Counted from the first letter of the stretch, positions 20,989 to 32,637 are shown. The stretch is 64,000 bases of DNA from Paraburkholderia phenazinium (GCF_900142845.1 NZ_FSRU01000002.1:1364001-1428000), one strand, 5' to 3'. Notes: generated from the letters alone by a model not told the origin. Translations and numbers: made by a program.

Positions 20989-21891
20989 TCACCCCCAATA
21001 ACCGGGATGACCGTAGGTATGCTTAAGAAAGTCCAGAAAGAGCCGCACGCGCAGCGGCAAATGTCGGCGCTGCGGGAACACCGCATGAATCCCGATGGGC
21101 GGCGCGGCGAACTCGTCGAGCACGCTGACGAGCCGGCCGGCGGCGATATCCGTGCCCACTTCCCACCAGGAACGCCACGCGAGGCCGTAGCCGTCGAGAC
21201 ACCACTCATGCAGCACCGCGCCGTCCGAGCATTCCATGGTGCCGGAGACCTTGATGGACACCACCTTGTCGCCCTGCTGGAACATCCAGCCGCGCTGCTG
21301 GTTGGCGCTCGCGCCCAGCGCCAGACAGTTGTGATGGGCCAGATCGGCGAGGCTTTGCGGCGCGCCGCGGCGCGTCAGATAGGCGGGCGACGCCACGCAG
21401 ACGCGGCGGTTTTCGCCCAGCCGCAGCGACACCAGCGACGAATCCGGCAATTCGCCCAACCGCACCGCGCAGTCGAAACCTTCGTTGACCAGATCCACCA
21501 GCCGGTCGGACAAGTCGAGCGTGATCGAGACGTCGGGATGCGCGACGGTGAAGGCCGGCACCAGCGGCGCGACATGCCGGCGGCCGAAGCCGGCCGGCGC
21601 CGACAGGCGCAGATGGCCGCTCGCCTTCACGCCGCCCGCCGAGACGCTCGCCTCGGCGTTCTGCATGTCGTGAATCACGCGCTGGCAGTCCTCGAGAAAC
21701 GCCGAGCCTTCGAAGGTCAAGGTGATCTTGCGGGTGGTGCGCACCAGCAGCTTGACGCCCAGCCGCTCTTCGAGCGCGTCGATGCGGCGGCCGATGATGG
21801 CCGGCGCCACGCCCTCCGCCTGCGCGGCCGCCGACAGGCTGCCTTTGGCCGCAACGGCGACGAAAGTTTCGATCTGCTTGAAACGGTCCAT
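20989..21891 (-). CDS. LysR family transcriptional regulator
   Basis: This 300-residue regulator has an N-terminal winged helix-turn-helix (FKQIETFVAVAAKGSLSAAA, then EGVAPAIIGRRIDALEERLG) and a C-terminal periplasmic-binding-protein-like effector domain. The start at ATG 21891 is chosen from family length. No good ribosome-binding site is visible, and upstream in-frame ATGs exist. It is divergent from the haloacid dehalogenase gene (190 bases apart), which is the most likely target by the usual LysR arrangement. An inverted repeat AGTGATG/CATCACT lies between them. Confidence 0.88.
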   Translation of the reverse strand: MDRFKQIETFVAVAAKGSLSAAAQAEGVAPAIIGRRIDALEERLGVKLLVRTTRKITLTFEGSAFLEDCQRVIHDMQNAEASVSAGGVKASGHLRLSAPAGFGRRHVAPLVPAFTVAHPDVSITLDLSDRLVDLVNEGFDCAVRLGELPDSSLVSLRLGENRRVCVASPAYLTRRGAPQSLADLAHHNCLALGASANQQRGWMFQQGDKVVSIKVSGTMECSDGAVLHEWCLDGYGLAWRSWWEVGTDIAAGRLVSVLDEFAAPPIGIHAVFPQRRHLPLRVRLFLDFLKHTYGHPGYWG

Positions 21892-22004
21892 GGAGGAGTC
21901 GGAGCCCTGCGTACACGGCCGGCTAGAGGCCTTGGCCATGCACGAAAGCGCGCGTATCGGAGTGGCAATGCGCGTCAGATTAGGTGGGTGAAAGTAAAAG
22001 ATCA

Positions 22005-22050
22005 AGTGATGTTTAGCCTCTTTTTGAGCGCAGAGCATCACTAATACAAT
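22005..22050 (+). promoter_or_regulatory. Candidate LysR operator and promoter upstream of the dehalogenase
   Basis: A perfect seven-base inverted repeat AGTGATG (22005-22011) / CATCACT (22036-22042) with 24 bases between brackets the -35 region. TACAAT (22045-22050) is a good -10, with TTTGAG at 22023-22028 (spacing 16). Transcription would start near 22057, which excludes the in-frame TTG at 22051 as a start. Confidence 0.5.
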
Positions 22051-22080
22051 TTGTCTGACCTCGAATTGGAGCGCACGGCA

Positions 22081-22848
22081 ATGTCGGCCACAACGGCAAT
22101 CTTCCCCAAAGCAGTGATTTTCGACGCCTACGGCACGTTGTTCGACGTGCATTCGGTCGTCGCTGCGGCGGAGCAGATGTTCCCAGGCCACGGCGATGCG
22201 CTCTCGCAGTTGTGGCGCCAAAAGCAGATCGAATACACCCAGTTGCGCACGCTGGCCGACCCGGCGGGCGCGCGCTATCAGCCGTTCTGGAACATCACGC
22301 TCGACGCGCTGCGCTTCGCGGCCCACAAGCTCGGCCTCACGCTGAATCGCGCGGTGGAAAAGCGTCTGATGGACGAATACGCGTGCCTGTCGGCTTTCCC
22401 GGATGCGGTGCCCGCGTTGCGCCGCTTGCATGAGCAGCGCGGTCAGCACGCCCCGCTCGGCCTCGCCATCCTGTCCAACGGCAATCCGCAGATGCTCGAC
22501 ATCGCCGTGAAGAGCGCCGGCATGAGCGGCCTGTTCGACCACGTGCTCTCCGTCGACGCGGTACGCGCCTACAAACCCGCCCCCGCCGCCTACACGCTCG
22601 GCACCCAGGCGTTCGGCGCGCAGCCGCGCGAGATCGTCTTCGTGTCGTCGAACGGCTGGGACGCGGCCGGCGCGAACTGGTTCGGCTACACGACTTTCTG
22701 GCTCAACCGGCAAGGCGCGCCCTCTGAAGAGCTGGGCGTCACGCCACATGGCACGGGCGGGAGCATGAACGACCTGCTCGATTTTTTAACAACCCTCGCA
22801 GCGCCCGAGAGGAGCACAAGCCGTCCGCGCCACAGCCCTGGCGCATGA
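22081..22848 (+). CDS. Haloacid dehalogenase, type II (L-2-haloacid dehalogenase family)
   Basis: This 255-residue HAD-superfamily hydrolase carries the nucleophile D15 in VIFDAYGTLFDVHS, then LSNGNP (Ser/Asn), YKPAPAAYTLGTQ (Lys), and VSSNGWDAAGANWFGY. This set is characteristic of L-2-haloacid dehalogenases, which hydrolyse 2-haloalkanoic acids to D-2-hydroxy acids. Real haloacid activity is not certain because related enzymes act on other substrates. The ATG at 22081 has GGAG ten bases upstream. It is divergent from a LysR regulator and 111 bases before aceB. Confidence 0.88.
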   Translation: MSATTAIFPKAVIFDAYGTLFDVHSVVAAAEQMFPGHGDALSQLWRQKQIEYTQLRTLADPAGARYQPFWNITLDALRFAAHKLGLTLNRAVEKRLMDEYACLSAFPDAVPALRRLHEQRGQHAPLGLAILSNGNPQMLDIAVKSAGMSGLFDHVLSVDAVRAYKPAPAAYTLGTQAFGAQPREIVFVSSNGWDAAGANWFGYTTFWLNRQGAPSEELGVTPHGTGGSMNDLLDFLTTLAAPERSTSRPRHSPGA

Positions 22849-22959
22849 CGGCACGAGCCTACCTCATGGACGCATGCAACGCAGTCCGAAGCAACCCCGC
22901 GCATTTCAGGCGCATTTGAACATTTGCATCTTTGCAATCTGACCGACCAAGGAGAAAAC

Positions 22960-24561
22960 ATGGCGAACCCGCTTTCATCGTCGCAGTTGCCGCAGGGCGT
23001 GGAAATCACGGCTGATCTCAAGCCGGGCTACGAAACCATCCTGACCCGCGAGGCGCTCGAACTCGTCGCGGCGTTGCATCGCACGTTCGAACCGCGCCGC
23101 CAGGCGCTGCTGAAAGCGCGTGCCGAACGCACGAAGCGTCTCGACGCCGGCGAGCGTCCCGACTTCCTCGTCGAGACGAAAAGCATCCGCGACGGCGACT
23201 GGAAAATCGCCCCGCTGCCGCAGGATCTGCAATGCCGCCGCGTGGAAATCACCGGCCCGGTCGAGCGCAAGATGATCGTCAACGCGCTGAACTCCGGCGC
23301 GGATTCGTACATGACGGACTTCGAAGATTCGAACGCGCCGAGCTGGGACAACCAGATCACCGGCCATATCAATCTGAAGGACGCGGTGCGCCGTACGATC
23401 TCGCTCGAACAGAACGGCAAGTCGTACCAGCTGAACGACAGGATCGCCACGCTGATCGTGCGTCCGCGCGGCTGGCACCTCGACGAGAAGCACGTGAAAG
23501 TGGACGGGCAACGCGTCTCCGGCGGCATTTTCGATTTCGCGCTGTTCCTGTTCCACAACGCGAAGGAACTGGTCGCGCGCGGCTCGGGCCCCTACTTCTA
23601 TCTGCCGAAGATGGAGAGCCATCTGGAAGCGCGTCTGTGGAACGACATCTTCGTCGCCGCGCAGGAAGCGGTCGGCGTGCCGCGCGGCACGATCCGCGCC
23701 ACGGTGCTGATCGAAACGATCCTCGCCGCGTTCGAAATGGACGAGATCCTGTACGAGCTGCGCGAACATAGCTCGGGCCTGAACGCCGGCCGTTGGGACT
23801 ACATCTTCTCGGCGATCAAGAAGTTCAAGACGGACAAGGACTTCTGCCTCGCCGACCGCTCGCAGATCACCATGACCTCGCCGTTCATGCGCGCCTATGC
23901 GCTGCTGTTGCTGAAGACCTGCCACCGCCGCAACGCGCCGGCAATCGGCGGCATGAGCGCGCTGATTCCGATCAAGAACGACCCGGCCGCCAACGACCGC
24001 GCCATGGGCGGCGTGCGCTCGGACAAGGCGCGCGATGCGGGCGACGGCTACGACGGCGGCTGGGTGGCGCACCCGGGTCTGGTGCCGATCGCGATGGAAG
24101 AATTCGTCAAGGTGCTGGGCGAGCAGCCGAACCAGATCGGCAAGCAACGCGCCGACGTTGAAGTGAGCGCGAAGGACCTGATGGATTTCCGTCCTGAAGC
24201 GCCGATCACCGAAGCGGGTCTGCGCAACAACATCAACGTGGGGATTCACTACCTCGGTTCGTGGCTGGCGGGCAATGGCTGCGTGCCGATCCACAACCTG
24301 ATGGAAGACGCCGCGACCGCGGAAATCTCGCGCTCGCAGGTGTGGCAGTGGATCCGCTCGCCGAAGGGCGCGCTCGACGACGGCCGCAAGGTCACCGCGG
24401 AACTGGTGCGCGAACTGTCGAAGCAGGAACTCGCCAAGGTGAAGCAGGCGGTGGGCGGCGATACCCAGCCGTATGACCGCGCGGCTGAGATCTTCGAAGC
24501 GATGTCCACGTCGGAGCAGTTCACCGACTTCCTGACGCTGCCGCTGTATGAGGAAATCTGA
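22960..24561 (+). CDS. aceB: Malate synthase A
   Basis: This 533-residue TIM-barrel enzyme condenses glyoxylate with acetyl-CoA to malate, the second step of the glyoxylate shunt. Diagnostic stretches are [47 protein letters not shown] and, near the C-terminus, [20 protein letters not shown] containing the catalytic aspartate region. The strong ribosome-binding site GGAG ends a few bases before the ATG at 22960, so the longer frame from 22924 is not used. Repeated GCGCATTT motifs lie just upstream (about 22908-22920), of unknown meaning. Confidence 0.96.
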   Translation: MANPLSSSQLPQGVEITADLKPGYETILTREALELVAALHRTFEPRRQALLKARAERTKRLDAGERPDFLVETKSIRDGDWKIAPLPQDLQCRRVEITGPVERKMIVNALNSGADSYMTDFEDSNAPSWDNQITGHINLKDAVRRTISLEQNGKSYQLNDRIATLIVRPRGWHLDEKHVKVDGQRVSGGIFDFALFLFHNAKELVARGSGPYFYLPKMESHLEARLWNDIFVAAQEAVGVPRGTIRATVLIETILAAFEMDEILYELREHSSGLNAGRWDYIFSAIKKFKTDKDFCLADRSQITMTSPFMRAYALLLLKTCHRRNAPAIGGMSALIPIKNDPAANDRAMGGVRSDKARDAGDGYDGGWVAHPGLVPIAMEEFVKVLGEQPNQIGKQRADVEVSAKDLMDFRPEAPITEAGLRNNINVGIHYLGSWLAGNGCVPIHNLMEDAATAEISRSQVWQWIRSPKGALDDGRKVTAELVRELSKQELAKVKQAVGGDTQPYDRAAEIFEAMSTSEQFTDFLTLPLYEEI

Positions 24562-24693
24562 GGCACGGCGCTAGCCGGGTCCCGAGCTCTGGTGGTACAC
24601 GAGTGCGCGGACGCGCGGCATGCGTCCTCGCCTCACGATCTGGCGGCGCCGCTTCGCAATGAAGCGGCGCAGGCCGCAAGGCTGACCGACCGG

Positions 24694-24732
24694 ACGGCCC
24701 AGCAGGCTCAGGCTTGCCGGGCCGTTTTTTTG
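24694..24732 (+). terminator. Rho-independent terminator after aceB
   Basis: The stem ACGGCCC / GGGCCGT with an 18-base loop is followed by TTTTTT. It lies 130 bases after aceB. Its distal arm and T-run overlap the last codons of the convergent cyclotransferase gene. Confidence 0.75.
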
Positions 24733-25127
24733 GCGCGGCGATGCGCCACCCAGTCGCCCGAGCGGATCTCCGGCAAGCCCTTCACCGCATGTTTCGTCAC
24801 CGGATAGAAGCGGCACGCCAGCGCGGCGCCGTCGACTTCCACCGTGACCTCACGGGCCACGAACAGCCCCTCGACACCCGGATAGATTTCCTCGATTTCA
24901 TCGAGCACCGCAATCAGATCCGGGTCGATTTCGTAGACGTCGCCGCACACCGGCGGCCCCGCCTCGTCGAGCACCAGGCCCGGATACGCGCCGAAATCGA
25001 ACAGATACCCGCGCACGGTGGCCGTGCCTAGCAGGGTCGGCTCGGCGATGTCGTGGCGCGCGGCGGCCTGGCTGATGTCGTTGATCTCGCCGGCCCGCAG
25101 GGTGCCGTACACGAAAACCTTCTGCAT
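24708..25127 (-). CDS. Gamma-glutamylcyclotransferase-like (AIG2/YtfP family) protein
   Basis: This 139-residue small beta-barrel protein begins KVFVYGTLRAGEINDIS, the family signature. It contains GYLFDFGAYPGLVLDE and VLDEIEEIYPG, with the acidic residue that is catalytic in true gamma-glutamylcyclotransferases. Most bacterial relatives have unknown substrates. The ATG is at 25127. It is divergent from the AraC regulator. Its 3' end runs into the aceB terminator on the opposite strand, so the last residues (RRAKKTARQA) are partly encoded by terminator sequence. Confidence 0.82.
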   Translation of the reverse strand: MQKVFVYGTLRAGEINDISQAAARHDIAEPTLLGTATVRGYLFDFGAYPGLVLDEAGPPVCGDVYEIDPDLIAVLDEIEEIYPGVEGLFVAREVTVEVDGAALACRFYPVTKHAVKGLPEIRSGDWVAHRRAKKTARQA

Positions 25128-25324
25128 CGGATGGGGTCCTCTCTATTGCGTGGGCGTGGCTGGCACGACCCGGTGGGTGTCGGTCGAGCCGGGCGAAGCG
25201 CGCGGCGGCGCTCATGGGTCTCGTTTGGCGACGATTCCAGATTCCGGTCGGAGGCATTATGCCCTCCGCGATCGAGGCAAGCGATCTGCAAAAAAACCCG
25301 CTGCGGCCAGACCCGGCACAACAC

Positions 25325-25330
25325 CCTACA
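25325..25330 (+). promoter_or_regulatory. -10 element upstream of the AraC gene
   Basis: A TACAAT-like -10 at about 25326-25331 overlaps an in-frame ATG at 25331. If functional, translation must begin downstream, at ATG 25376. The -35 is weak. Confidence 0.4.
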
Positions 25331-25375
25331 ATGGGAACCACCTCACCGTTCAAGGTTCCGTCAGGTGTCCATGTC

Positions 25376-26281
25376 ATGAACCGGTCCGCCGCTGCCGCCC
25401 CTTTCACCCGAGTCGAGTTCTCCGACCTCCCGCCGGCCTTCGCACCCACCCGTACGCATCCAATCCGCGTGCGCTCGCGGCCCATGCCCGCCGGCGTGCG
25501 CATCGCCCGTCACACCCACGCGTGGGCTCAGGTCGCGTACGCGTCGCGCGGCGTGCTGCGCATCGGCACGCTCGGCACTACCTGGATGGTGCCGCCGTCG
25601 CGGGCCATCTGGGTGCCGCCGCATGTGACGCATGAAGTGGTGATCGTCGAGGATGCCTTTCTGCGCACGCTGTATATCGACGAAAACGCCGTGCCGCCCG
25701 GACTCGATACATGCCGCGTCGTCGAAGTGTCGAACCTGTTGCGCGAGGTGATCGCGGCGCTCGATATGCCGGGCCTCTCCGACACCCGCGAACAGGTGCT
25801 CGGCGCCCTCGCACTCGACGAGCTGACCCGCTCGCAGCCGTTGCCTTTATCCGTGCCCATGCCCAACGAAAAGCGCCTGCGCGCGCTGTGCGAAGCGGTG
25901 ATTGCCGATCCCGCCAATTCCGATTCGCTCGAGCAGTGGGCCGCGAGTGTCGGCGCCAGTACCCGCACGATTGCGCGCCTGTTTCGTCAGGAACTCGGCG
26001 TCAGTTTTTCGCAATGGCGCCAGCAGGCGCTGCTTGCCCGCGCGATTCCGCTACTCAGCCAGGGGCGGCCGCTCGCCCACGTGGCGCTGGAGTTGGGCTA
26101 TCAGAGCCAGAGCGCTTTTTCGGCCATGTTCCGGCGCGCGTTCGGCAGGAGTCCGCGGGCGTTTATCGAACGCGGCTCGGAGCGTCATATGGCTGAGGGG
26201 GATGCGGAAAGCGCGGCTCAGAGCGGGCTGGACGTGCCGGACGGCGCGCAGTTGGCGGATGCGCCGGAGTTCGATCGCTGA
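25376..26281 (+). CDS. AraC family transcriptional regulator with N-terminal cupin
   Basis: This 301-residue regulator has an N-terminal cupin-like sensor (about 45-120: RHTHAWAQVAYASRGVLRI, WVPPHVTHEV). A C-terminal double helix-turn-helix (about 185-285) includes LEQWAASVGASTRTIARLFRQ and LAHVALELGYQSQSAFSAMFRRAFG. Such cupin-AraC proteins often control neighbouring efflux or catabolic genes. No clear target is adjacent except the divergent cyclotransferase-like gene. Start 25376 is preferred over 25331 because of the putative -10. Confidence 0.88.
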   Translation: MNRSAAAAPFTRVEFSDLPPAFAPTRTHPIRVRSRPMPAGVRIARHTHAWAQVAYASRGVLRIGTLGTTWMVPPSRAIWVPPHVTHEVVIVEDAFLRTLYIDENAVPPGLDTCRVVEVSNLLREVIAALDMPGLSDTREQVLGALALDELTRSQPLPLSVPMPNEKRLRALCEAVIADPANSDSLEQWAASVGASTRTIARLFRQELGVSFSQWRQQALLARAIPLLSQGRPLAHVALELGYQSQSAFSAMFRRAFGRSPRAFIERGSERHMAEGDAESAAQSGLDVPDGAQLADAPEFDR

Positions 26282-26357
26282 GCCCGAACGATGCAGCGGC
26301 GCGGCGGCATTGCGGCGTTGCGTGGTGTCATGTCGCTGCGCGGCTCACCCCCGCGCG

Positions 26358-26822
26358 CTAAACGCGGCGCGACAAATGCCGGATCGCCCCGAGTTGCGCG
26401 AGGCGCGGACCGGCGAGCTTGTAGCCCTTGCGCAGATACAGCCGCGCGGCGGGATTGTCGACGAACACCCGCAGTTGCAGTTCGCGCAGGCCCCGCTCGC
26501 GCGCCCAATGATGCGACATGTCGAGCAGATAGGTGCCGGCGCCGCGCCGCCGATAACCGTCGGCGATCTGCACGTCGCGAATGTGCAGCGAATCGCCCTC
26601 TTCGGTGAGGCGCAACACGCCGGCCGGCGTGCCGTCGATTTCGAGGATGTAGTTCTCCGACTCGCGCCAGCTACCGAGAAACAGATCGCTGCGCCAGACG
26701 AGATGATGCCGCCGATAGTAACCCTCCATGTTGTTGCGGGTCAGCGCTTCGGCAAAAGCGAAGTCGTCCATGCTGGCTTTGCGCAACTGGAACGGCGACG
26801 GAACATCGGTAGGGACGAACAT
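26358..26822 (-). CDS. GNAT family N-acetyltransferase
   Basis: This 154-residue acetyltransferase has the acetyl-CoA motif VQIADGYRRRGAGTYLLDMS, the following helix, and a C-terminal VDNPAARLYLRKGYKLAG. The substrate cannot be predicted. The ATG at 26822 fits; an upstream in-frame start would add ten residues. It converges on the AraC gene (76 bases between stops). Confidence 0.85.
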   Translation of the reverse strand: MFVPTDVPSPFQLRKASMDDFAFAEALTRNNMEGYYRRHHLVWRSDLFLGSWRESENYILEIDGTPAGVLRLTEEGDSLHIRDVQIADGYRRRGAGTYLLDMSHHWARERGLRELQLRVFVDNPAARLYLRKGYKLAGPRLAQLGAIRHLSRRV

Positions 26823-26852
26823 GACGCGGCGGGCAAATGGTGGTCCGCACAA

Positions 26853-27068
26853 CGTTAAAACAGGCCGCGCGCGCTGGCAATGGCTGTTTGTCCCGAGATG
26901 GGCGATGAAGCGCGAAACGGGGCAAAAAACCCTCGCGCGCCGCGAGGTGGTGGCCCGCCTACGGGGCCACGGGATGTGTTCCAGCAGAAGATAACGTTCT
27001 CCTTACAGGTGGCCCGTGGGCTCCAAGGCTCTCACACACCCAGCCCGTGCCGCTCAACATTCGCCTGT
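26853..27068. other. Intergenic region upstream of GNAT and downstream of xylH
   Basis: No gene is seen in these 216 bases. It contains a hairpin GTGGCCC/GGGCCAC around 26950-26973 with no T-run, so its role as the xyl operon terminator is uncertain. Confidence 0.4.
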
Positions 27069-28264
27069 TCAACGCCGGTTAGACCCCGACACCACATCGA
27101 TCCACACCGCCAGCACGAGGATGCTGCCTTTGACGATCATCTGCCAGTACGCGTCCACGTCGAGCATCGACATGCCGTTGTCGAGGCTCGCCATCACCAG
27201 TGCGCCGATCAACGCCCCATACACCGTGCCCGAGCCGCCGCGCATCGAGGTGCCGCCGATAAAGCACGCCGCGATCGCATCGAGTTCGCCCATCGATCCT
27301 GCCGAGGGCGAACCCGCTGCCAGCCGCGCCGTGTTGACGATGCCGCCGAACGCGCACATCAGCCCCATCAGCGCGAAAATCGCCAGCTTCACGCGGTTCG
27401 TATTCACACCCGACAGACGCGTCGCCTCGAGGTTCGAGCCGACCGCATAGATGCGCCGGCCGAACACGGTCTGCGTAGCGATCCACGTGAAGATGCCAAG
27501 CAGCGCGAGCAGCAACAGCACCGGCACCGGAATGCCGCCGTAACGGTCGAGCGTCGCGACGAAGCCGAACAGGATCACGCCCGCGCCGATAATCTTCGCC
27601 ACGTCCTGCCAGACCGGCACCACCGCCAGTTGATAGCGCTGCCGGTTGCGGCGCTGCCGCACCGTGAGCAGCGCCAGCAGCACGAACAGCACCACGGCGA
27701 GCGTATCGCCGGCGAAGCGCGGCAAATAGCCCTGGCCGACGAACACGAAACTATCGGACACCGGTGCGATAGTCGAGCCGCCGGTCACGCCGAGCAGAAT
27801 GCCCCGATAAGCCAGCATGCCGCCGAGCCCAACGATGAACGACGGCACCCGCCGGTAAGTCGACCACCAGCCGTTGAAGAGGCCCACCAGCACGCCGAGT
27901 ACCATCACCACCGGCACGGTGACGCCGATCGGCCAATGACGGTTGACGTCGAGAATCGCCGCCACGCCGCCGAGCAGCCCGAGCAGCGACCCCACCGACA
28001 GATCGATCTCGCCCGCGATGATGACGAACACCATCCCGCAGGCGAGCATGCCGGTGATCGACATCTGCCGCAGCAGGTTCGACAGATTGCGCGGCGTGAT
28101 GAACGCCCCGCTGGTGAGAAACGAGAAGAAGATCCAGATAGCCGCGACCGCAATCAGCAGCGCGAGAATCTTGTAGCGCGCGAACAGTTGCTGCAGCCGC
28201 TGCGCACCGCCGAACGAGCCGTGCGGCACGGCATCCTTGGCGTTTTGGGAAGTGACGTCGGGAG

Positions 28265-28268
<4 letters not shown>
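27069..28268 (-). CDS. xylH: D-xylose ABC transporter, permease
   Basis: This 399-residue inner-membrane permease has about ten hydrophobic helices. It includes the family block [23 protein letters not shown] and [20 protein letters not shown] near the C-terminus. It forms the channel for xylose with ATPase XylG and binding protein XylF. The ATG at 28268 overlaps the xylG stop codon (ATGA), indicating coupled translation. It is the last gene of the xylFGH unit. Confidence 0.93.
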
Positions 28269-29824
<1,556 letters not shown>

Positions 29825-29902
29825 TCGCTTTTGCCTCGCTGCAAGAAACACGGCGGCGCGGCGGCGCGCAACACGCCGCCCGCCACCGCGTGGAACTTCC
29901 GC

Positions 29903-30931
29903 TTATTGGCTCGCGAGCTGGGCCTGGGTGTAGAACCCGTCCTTCACCACGATATCCACGTTGCTCCTGGTCAGCAGCGTCGGCTGCAACAGCACGGTGT
30001 CGACCTTCTTCTTGCCGTTGTCGTATTGCGCGTTAAAGGAAGGCTTCTCGCCCTTCGCCAGTTGCACGGCGAGCTTCGCCGCTTCGCCCGCAATCAGCTT
30101 GAGCGGCTTGTAGACCGTCATGGTCTGCGTGCCGTCGATCACCCGCTTGACGGCGGCAAGGTCGGCATCCTGACCGGAGATCGGTACCTTGCCCGCCATA
30201 TGCTGCGCCGCCAGCGCCTGAATCGCGCCGCCCGCCGTACCGTCGTTCGACGCCACCACCGCATCGATCTTGTTGTTGTTCGCGGTCAACGCATCTTCCA
30301 TGATGCGCAGCGCCGTCGATGCGCTCCACTCCGGCACCCACTGCTGACCGACCACCTTGATGTCGCCCTTGTCGATGGCCGGCTGCAGCACCTTCAACTG
30401 GCCTTCGCGCAGCATCTTCGCGTTGTTGTCGGTCGGCGCGCCGCCGAGCAGGAAGTAGTTGCCCTTCGGTTGCGCGTTGTAGACGCCTTGGGCCTGCAAT
30501 TCACCGACCTTCTCGTTGTCGAACGAGATGTAGGCGTCGATATCGGCATCGAGAATCAGGCGGTCATACGACACGACCTTGATGCCCGCCTTGTGCGCTT
30601 CGGCCACGACATTGCCGAGCGTCTTCGAATTGAACGGCACGATCACGATCACATCGACGCCGCGCGAAATCAGGTTTTCGATCTGCGAGATCTGCCGCTC
30701 TTCACTGGCATCGGCCGATTGCACGGACACCTTGGCGCCGAGTTTTTCCGCTGCGGCCACAAAATAGTCGCGATCGCGCGACCAGCGTTCGACGCGCAGG
30801 TCGTCGATACAGAAACCGATTTCCGGATGATCCTTGCTCGCGTGCGCCAGCGGCGCGGCGAGCGACAGGCTGGCGAGCACCGCTCCACACACGAGCGAAC
30901 TCAGAACGGAACGACGCGTTGCGAATTTCAT
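29903..30931 (-). CDS. xylF: D-xylose-binding periplasmic protein
   Basis: This 342-residue type I periplasmic binding protein has a Sec signal peptide with predicted cleavage after APLAHA (about residue 31). The mature N-terminus EIGFCIDDLRVERWSRDRDYF matches XylF. Further ligand-site segments are VIVPFNSKTLG, VVSYDRLILD, VASNDGTAGGAI and GQDADLAAVKRV. AAGGAG lies six bases before the ATG at 30931. It lies 227 bases downstream of xylB; I found no copy of the 38-bp xylA/xylB element upstream of it. Confidence 0.95.
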   Translation of the reverse strand: MKFATRRSVLSSLVCGAVLASLSLAAPLAHASKDHPEIGFCIDDLRVERWSRDRDYFVAAAEKLGAKVSVQSADASEERQISQIENLISRGVDVIVIVPFNSKTLGNVVAEAHKAGIKVVSYDRLILDADIDAYISFDNEKVGELQAQGVYNAQPKGNYFLLGGAPTDNNAKMLREGQLKVLQPAIDKGDIKVVGQQWVPEWSASTALRIMEDALTANNNKIDAVVASNDGTAGGAIQALAAQHMAGKVPISGQDADLAAVKRVIDGTQTMTVYKPLKLIAGEAAKLAVQLAKGEKPSFNAQYDNGKKKVDTVLLQPTLLTRSNVDIVVKDGFYTQAQLASQ

Positions 30932-31158
30932 GTCTCACTCCTTTTCTCTTATAGCCGGCAATACCGGATTAGCGGCCGTTCGCGGCGAACCGCGCGGCCG
31001 GATTCACGACGACGATGGACTACCCCTGTTGCGGCACAGCCAGGACGGCCGTGCGATGCCAATTTCTCTGCATTCCTATGCAGTTGCTTCACTGCTTCAG
31101 CACGATCACCACGTACTTTCCATGCGCTGGTGGAGCACGTTGCGCCGTTGTCTTAACG

Positions 31159-32637
31159 CTAGGCGTGCCCGGCAAACACCGGCTCAAGCGCTCGATACAG
31201 CGCCTGGAAGGTCGGACGCCGCTCATTGCTGTACCAGGCGTGCCGCACTCTGTCCGGCTCGCGCACGGCGAGAATCTCCGGCGTCGGACAGATGGCGTCG
31301 AGCGGCGCATCCGGTTCCAGCGCAAGATGCGCGAGGCGCGCCGCGCCCAACGCCGGTCCGACTTCGCCGCCGGCCCGCAAGGTCAACGGACGCCCGGCGA
31401 TATCCGCCAGCATTTGTGTCCAGTAAGCGCTGCGCGAGCCGCCGCCGATCACGGAAATCTCATCGGGCACAAGCCCGGCTGCATGCAGCGCATCCATGCC
31501 GTCGAGCAGGCAGAAGCCCACGCCTTCGAGCGTCGCGTTGGCGAGATCGGCACGGCCGGTTTGCGGCGTCAGGCCGTAAAACACGCCCTTCGCATTAACG
31601 TTGTTGTGCGGCGTGCGCTCGCCCGACAGGTACGGCAGGAACCATGGCCGACGATCGCGCGCCTCGGCTTGTGCATCGGCGAGCAGCGCGGCGACGTCCG
31701 CGTAGCCGGTCAACTGTGCCGTGAAATCGAGGCAACCCGCCGCGTTGAGCATCACCGACATCAGATGCCACGTCTGCGGCAAGGCATGGCAAAAGCTGTG
31801 CACCGCCGAAGCGGGGTTCGCGAGGAAGCCGTCCGACACCGCGAAGTACACGCCCGAGGTGCCGAGCGACAGCATCGCCTGTTTCGGCTTGACGATGCCC
31901 ACACCCACGGCACCCGCCGCGTTATCGCCGCCGCCTGCCACCACCGGGATCTCGCGCAGGCCCCACTCGCGGGCCAGTTCGGGTTTGAGCGTGCCCGTTA
32001 CGCGATTGCCTTCGAACACCGCCGGCATCTGCTCGCGCGACAGCCCGCAGGCCGACAGCAAGGTCGCGCTGTAGTCGCGCTGCGCGACGTCGAGCCAGAG
32101 CGTGCCGGCCGCGTCCGAGGGATCGGTGGCGAAATCGCCGGTCAGCAGATAGCGCAGATAGTCCTTCGGCAACAGCACGTGAGCGATGCGCGCAAAGATC
32201 TCCGGTTCATGCTTGCGCACCCACAGCAGCTTGGGCGCCGTAAATCCCGGCATGGCCATGTTGCCCGCGATCTCGCGCAGTTGCGGCACAGCCGTTTCCA
32301 GTTCGCGGCATTCGATGTCCGAGCGTCCGTCGTTCCAGAGAATCGCCGGACGCAAGACCTCGCCTTGCGCGTCGAGCAGCGTCGCACCATGCATCTGGCC
32401 CGTCAGGCCCAGCGCTTCGATCTGCGTCGCGCCGATGCCTGCCGCGCGTGCTTCGTCCAGCAGATCGGCAAGCGCCGCCCGGGTTGCCAGCCACCAGTCG
32501 TGCGGCGCCTGCTCGGACCAGCGCGGCTGCGGCCGGCTGACCGAGAGCGCGTGCGTGGCCGTGCCGCGCACGCGACCATCCCGGTCGAGTAACACGGCCT
32601 TCACGCCCGACGTGCCGAGGTCGATACCGATGAACAT
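31159..32637 (-). CDS. xylB: Xylulokinase
   Basis: This 492-residue FGGY-family kinase phosphorylates D-xylulose to xylulose 5-phosphate. The N-terminal phosphate-binding loop is FIGIDLGTSGVKAVLLD. LTGQMHGATLLD contains the substrate-binding residues, VVAGGGDNAAGAVG is the conserved central block, and ISVIGGGSRSAYWTQMLAD is the C-terminal ATP-binding signature. The ATG at 32637 has GAGGATGGAG upstream. A promoter-region element shared with xylA lies 47-84 bases upstream. Confidence 0.95.
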   Translation of the reverse strand: MFIGIDLGTSGVKAVLLDRDGRVRGTATHALSVSRPQPRWSEQAPHDWWLATRAALADLLDEARAAGIGATQIEALGLTGQMHGATLLDAQGEVLRPAILWNDGRSDIECRELETAVPQLREIAGNMAMPGFTAPKLLWVRKHEPEIFARIAHVLLPKDYLRYLLTGDFATDPSDAAGTLWLDVAQRDYSATLLSACGLSREQMPAVFEGNRVTGTLKPELAREWGLREIPVVAGGGDNAAGAVGVGIVKPKQAMLSLGTSGVYFAVSDGFLANPASAVHSFCHALPQTWHLMSVMLNAAGCLDFTAQLTGYADVAALLADAQAEARDRRPWFLPYLSGERTPHNNVNAKGVFYGLTPQTGRADLANATLEGVGFCLLDGMDALHAAGLVPDEISVIGGGSRSAYWTQMLADIAGRPLTLRAGGEVGPALGAARLAHLALEPDAPLDAICPTPEILAVREPDRVRHAWYSNERRPTFQALYRALEPVFAGHA

